NCBI GenBank assembly: GCA_964020105.1
Contig: OZ026535.1
Span: forward strand, 1,302,001 to 1,366,000
DNA from: G964020105 sp964020105
Lineage (GTDB): Bacteria > Pseudomonadota > Alphaproteobacteria > WRAU01 > Hepatincolaceae
DNA length: 64,000 nt
Direction: 5' to 3'
Shown here piece after piece: positions 61,930 to 64,000 of the stretch; position 1 is the stretch's first letter; each line of letters starts with the position of its first letter. Made by a program: the position numbers and the translations under genes. The notes below the pieces were generated by a model. That model ran no database searches and had not been told where the DNA came from. It worked only from the letters and a program-made list of their open reading frames with translations.

Positions 61930-63305
61930 TATTTAAGTCTCCATTTTGTACTATCTGTTCTATCTTCAATTATAATTCCTAAGTCTAGTAAAATATGCCT
62001 TATATTATCTGCTTTAGCAAAATTCCTATCTGCTTTAGCTTTACCTCTTTCTGCCATTAGCACCTCTATCTTTAGAGCAGTAATACCTAAGTTTTGTAAA
62101 GCAATTTCTCTCCAAGTTTTTGGAGTGCAAAATAAAATACCAAGCATATTAGCCTCTCCTAAGATCATAGCCTTTAATGATGTCTTATCAGCAGGATTAT
62201 TTATATGTTTAATTTTATCAATGTGTTTATGTAAAATACTGATTGCTAGGGGTGTATTCAAATCATCCCTTAGTGCACCTAAGAATTCCTCTGATGGTTT
62301 TATATCATCAATTTTAATATCTTGTAGGATCTCTAAATTATGGTAAAAATCATTTAAGGTATGTCTTGCCTGTTCTAAGGAGGTATCTGTATAATCTAGG
62401 GTTTGTCTATAGTGAGTCTTTAGTAAACTTAGTCTTATTACCTCGGGATGATATTTTTGTAACGCGTCAACAAGGCTAATAACGTTGCCTAAGCTTTTCG
62501 ACATCTTTTGCCCATTAATAGTAATGAATCCATTATGAAGCCAGTAGTTTGCCACTTTATTATTTAAGCCACTATAGCATACCCCTTGGGCAATTTCATT
62601 TTCATGATGGGGGAAAATTAAATCCCTTCCCCCTCCATGTATATCAAAATGCTCTCCTAGTAAGGTAAAGGACATTGCTGAGCACTCTATATGCCATCCA
62701 GGACGACCATAACCCCAAGGTGAATCCCATCCAACTTCTAGTAAATCCACAGATTTCCACAATGCAAAATCTGCTGGATCTTCTTTAGATGTTATATTTT
62801 CAATACGTACTCCATTTAAGATATCTTCTTTATTAAAGCCGCTTAATGCAGCGTAATCTTTATAGCTTTTTACTTTGAAAAATATATCACCTCTAACATT
62901 ATAAGCGTGACCCTTAGCAAGCAACGTAGCTATCATCTCCTGCATTGGTTTGATATAGTCAGTAGCTTTTGGCTCAAAGGTTGGTCTTAATGTATTTAAG
63001 GCCTCTAGTTCTTCATGAAAGGATTTTATAACCCTTGTGGTTAAAGAATTTATAGACTCATTATTTTCTAATGCTCTTAGGATGATTTTATCATCAACAT
63101 CAGTTATATTTCTAACGTAAGTTACTTTGGGGTAATCATGCCTTAGAAGGCGGTATAGAGTATCGAATACCACAATTGGTCGCGCATTGCCCACGTGGAT
63201 ATTATCATATACCGTAGGGCCACATACATACATTTTAATATGCTTATTATCTATAGCAATAAATGGTTCTTTTTTTCTATTTAGCGTATTATATAAATAA
63301 AGCAT
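61929..63305 (-). CDS. cysS: Cysteinyl-tRNA synthetase
   Basis: Class I synthetase charging tRNA-Cys. The HIGH-type motif is HVGNARP near residue 37 after MYVCGPTVYDNI, where Cys28 is one zinc ligand; WHIECSAMS and HHENEIAQ near 208-240 supply the others; the KMSKS motif is GQKMSKSLGN near 270. Length 458 is normal. Its ATG lies next to the stop of gltX, so the two synthetase genes are co-transcribed. Confidence 0.97.
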   Translation of the reverse strand: MLYLYNTLNRKKEPFIAIDNKHIKMYVCGPTVYDNIHVGNARPIVVFDTLYRLLRHDYPKVTYVRNITDVDDKIILRALENNESINSLTTRVIKSFHEELEALNTLRPTFEPKATDYIKPMQEMIATLLAKGHAYNVRGDIFFKVKSYKDYAALSGFNKEDILNGVRIENITSKEDPADFALWKSVDLLEVGWDSPWGYGRPGWHIECSAMSFTLLGEHFDIHGGGRDLIFPHHENEIAQGVCYSGLNNKVANYWLHNGFITINGQKMSKSLGNVISLVDALQKYHPEVIRLSLLKTHYRQTLDYTDTSLEQARHTLNDFYHNLEILQDIKIDDIKPSEEFLGALRDDLNTPLAISILHKHIDKIKHINNPADKTSLKAMILGEANMLGILFCTPKTWREIALQNLGITALKIEVLMAERGKAKADRNFAKADNIRHILLDLGIIIEDRTDSTKWRLK

Positions 63306-64000
63306 CTATATCTTATTTAATAACATGTTAAGTCGTTTTATTAGCCGTTCTTTCGTAATCATTTTTATTATATGTTTAAATTCAGGACCATTTTCCATTC
63401 CACTAAATGCTAATCTTAAGGGTTTATATAGATCTTTACCTTTTAAATTACTTTTAGCCTTGATTTCCTCTAACCAAATATTCCAGGTATTATCATTAAA
63501 TGGTTCATAGGGAATAGTATTAATAGCAATCCTTATAAGGTCATCATTAAGAGAAATAGTTTTTAAATTATCATCATGAAATATATTAAACCAAGTTTTT
63601 ATATCTTTAAATTCCACAATATTATCTTTTACAGCTTCCCAAAAAGATATATCTATATCTAAATTAAGAATCTTTTTTACTAAAGCTCCTATTTCACTAA
63701 AAGAGAGACTTTGCAAAATATGTAAATTGAATTTTAATAATTTTGCTTCATCAAACTGAGCAGCTGCACTATTATATTTACTTAAATCAAAAATTTCCGC
63801 TATCTCCTTGTTTGAACTAAAAACCCTATTCTGTTCTCCAAGTCCTAAAGCAAAAAGATAGTTGCTAATTGCCAATGGATGAATTCCTTTCTCTCTTAAT
63901 CCTCTTAATGATAATGCTCCATCCCTTTTTGAGAAACCCTCTCCCTTATTATTCGTAATTAATGGTAGGTGTGCAAAAACAGGTAGTACAGCACCCAAAT
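63306..64000 (-). CDS. gltX: Glutamyl-tRNA synthetase, C-terminal part (cut by right edge)
   Basis: About 231 residues are visible; the frame runs off the right edge, so the catalytic N-terminal half with its HIGH motif is outside. FAHLPLITNNKGEGFSKRDGA is near the cut end: GFSKRDGA is the KxSKR loop of the non-discriminating/discriminating GluRS family. ISNYLFALGLG follows, then a C-terminal anticodon-binding domain that ends with PLRLAFSGMENGPEF. Alphaproteobacteria often have two gltX copies, and this one may be either. It abuts cysS. Confidence 0.88.
   Translation of the reverse strand, partial: LGAVLPVFAHLPLITNNKGEGFSKRDGALSLRGLREKGIHPLAISNYLFALGLGEQNRVFSSNKEIAEIFDLSKYNSAAAQFDEAKLLKFNLHILQSLSFSEIGALVKKILNLDIDISFWEAVKDNIVEFKDIKTWFNIFHDDNLKTISLNDDLIRIAINTIPYEPFNDNTWNIWLEEIKAKSNLKGKDLYKPLRLAFSGMENGPEFKHIIKMITKERLIKRLNMLLNKI

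Noticed and set aside
1..64000. tRNA genes in the intergenic regions
   Set aside because: Looking for T-loop-like GTTCGA-type sequences I found them only inside coding genes; no cloverleaf was supported. A covariance-model search would settle this.
1..64000. CRISPR arrays, insertion sequences, prophage or toxin-antitoxin modules
   Set aside because: No regularly spaced repeats, transposase-like proteins or phage structural genes were seen; the only repeats are the par-region duplications and the 9-bp tract.

Overview
The window is very A+T rich and densely coding. It looks like the chromosome of a reduced, host-associated alphaproteobacterium, most likely in or near the Rickettsiales. The evidence is the origin-proximal order parB-parA-rsmG-mnmG-(GtrA-like)-mnmE-rho / aroE-coaE-dnaQ-timA-smr, the run miaB-ybeY-corC-lnt-XRE-metK-trmB-rimP-nusA-infB-rbfA-truB-rpsO-pnp, a TimA/Tim44 homologue, many small secreted barrel-like proteins and AT-biased codon use. 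I cannot name the species. No rRNA, tRNA, CRISPR array, intact transposon or prophage was recognised.

Layout. 1-4.4 kb (minus): phosphate ABC transporter pstSCAB, with pstB cut by the left edge. 4.5-13.1 kb (mostly minus): FkbM methyltransferase, comM, hslVU, AbgT-family transporter, a P-loop ATPase, rsmD and an RsuA/RluB-type pseudouridine synthase; a HIT protein is on plus. 13.2-14.8 kb: tadA, then a gene-poor stretch with two tiny ORFs, a strong terminator and a broken inverted copy of a parB fragment. 14.8-22.6 kb (minus): parB, parA, a 520-bp spacer rich in parS sites and duplicated fragments, rsmG, mnmG (with a further parS inside the coding sequence), a small membrane protein, mnmE and rho.

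22,635-23,065 is a non-coding AT-rich spacer with three exact TTAA-N7-TTAA CtrA-type boxes. It lies where gene direction flips and where Caulobacter-like genomes carry the origin, so I read it as the candidate oriC. 23.1-26.3 kb (plus): aroE, coaE, dnaQ, timA, smr. 26.5-30.2 kb: a lipoprotein, ppa and three small exported proteins. 30.2-42.0 kb: one long run mutS-murJ-trpS-nfu-(Bax-like)-tsaB-miaB-ybeY-corC-lnt. 42.4-55.2 kb: XRE regulator, metK, trmB, tandem terminator hairpins, then rimP-nusA-infB-rbfA-truB-rpsO-pnp, a nitronate-monooxygenase-like flavoprotein and a Fur/Irr-like regulator. 55.5-64 kb: an outer-membrane protein with a repetitive acidic tail, a glycosyltransferase, a phosphotransacylase with ackA, an unrecognised tyrosine-rich charged protein, a YgjP-like metallopeptidase, a YcgN-like cysteine-cluster protein, cysS, and the C-terminal part of a glutamyl-tRNA synthetase.

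Functionally this is mostly core housekeeping: translation, tRNA modification, transcription termination, DNA repair and polymerase proofreading, and chromosome segregation. The part most worth a second look is the origin/segregation region, with its candidate oriC, four parS sites, parAB, and scrambled duplicated pieces of parA, parB and mnmG.
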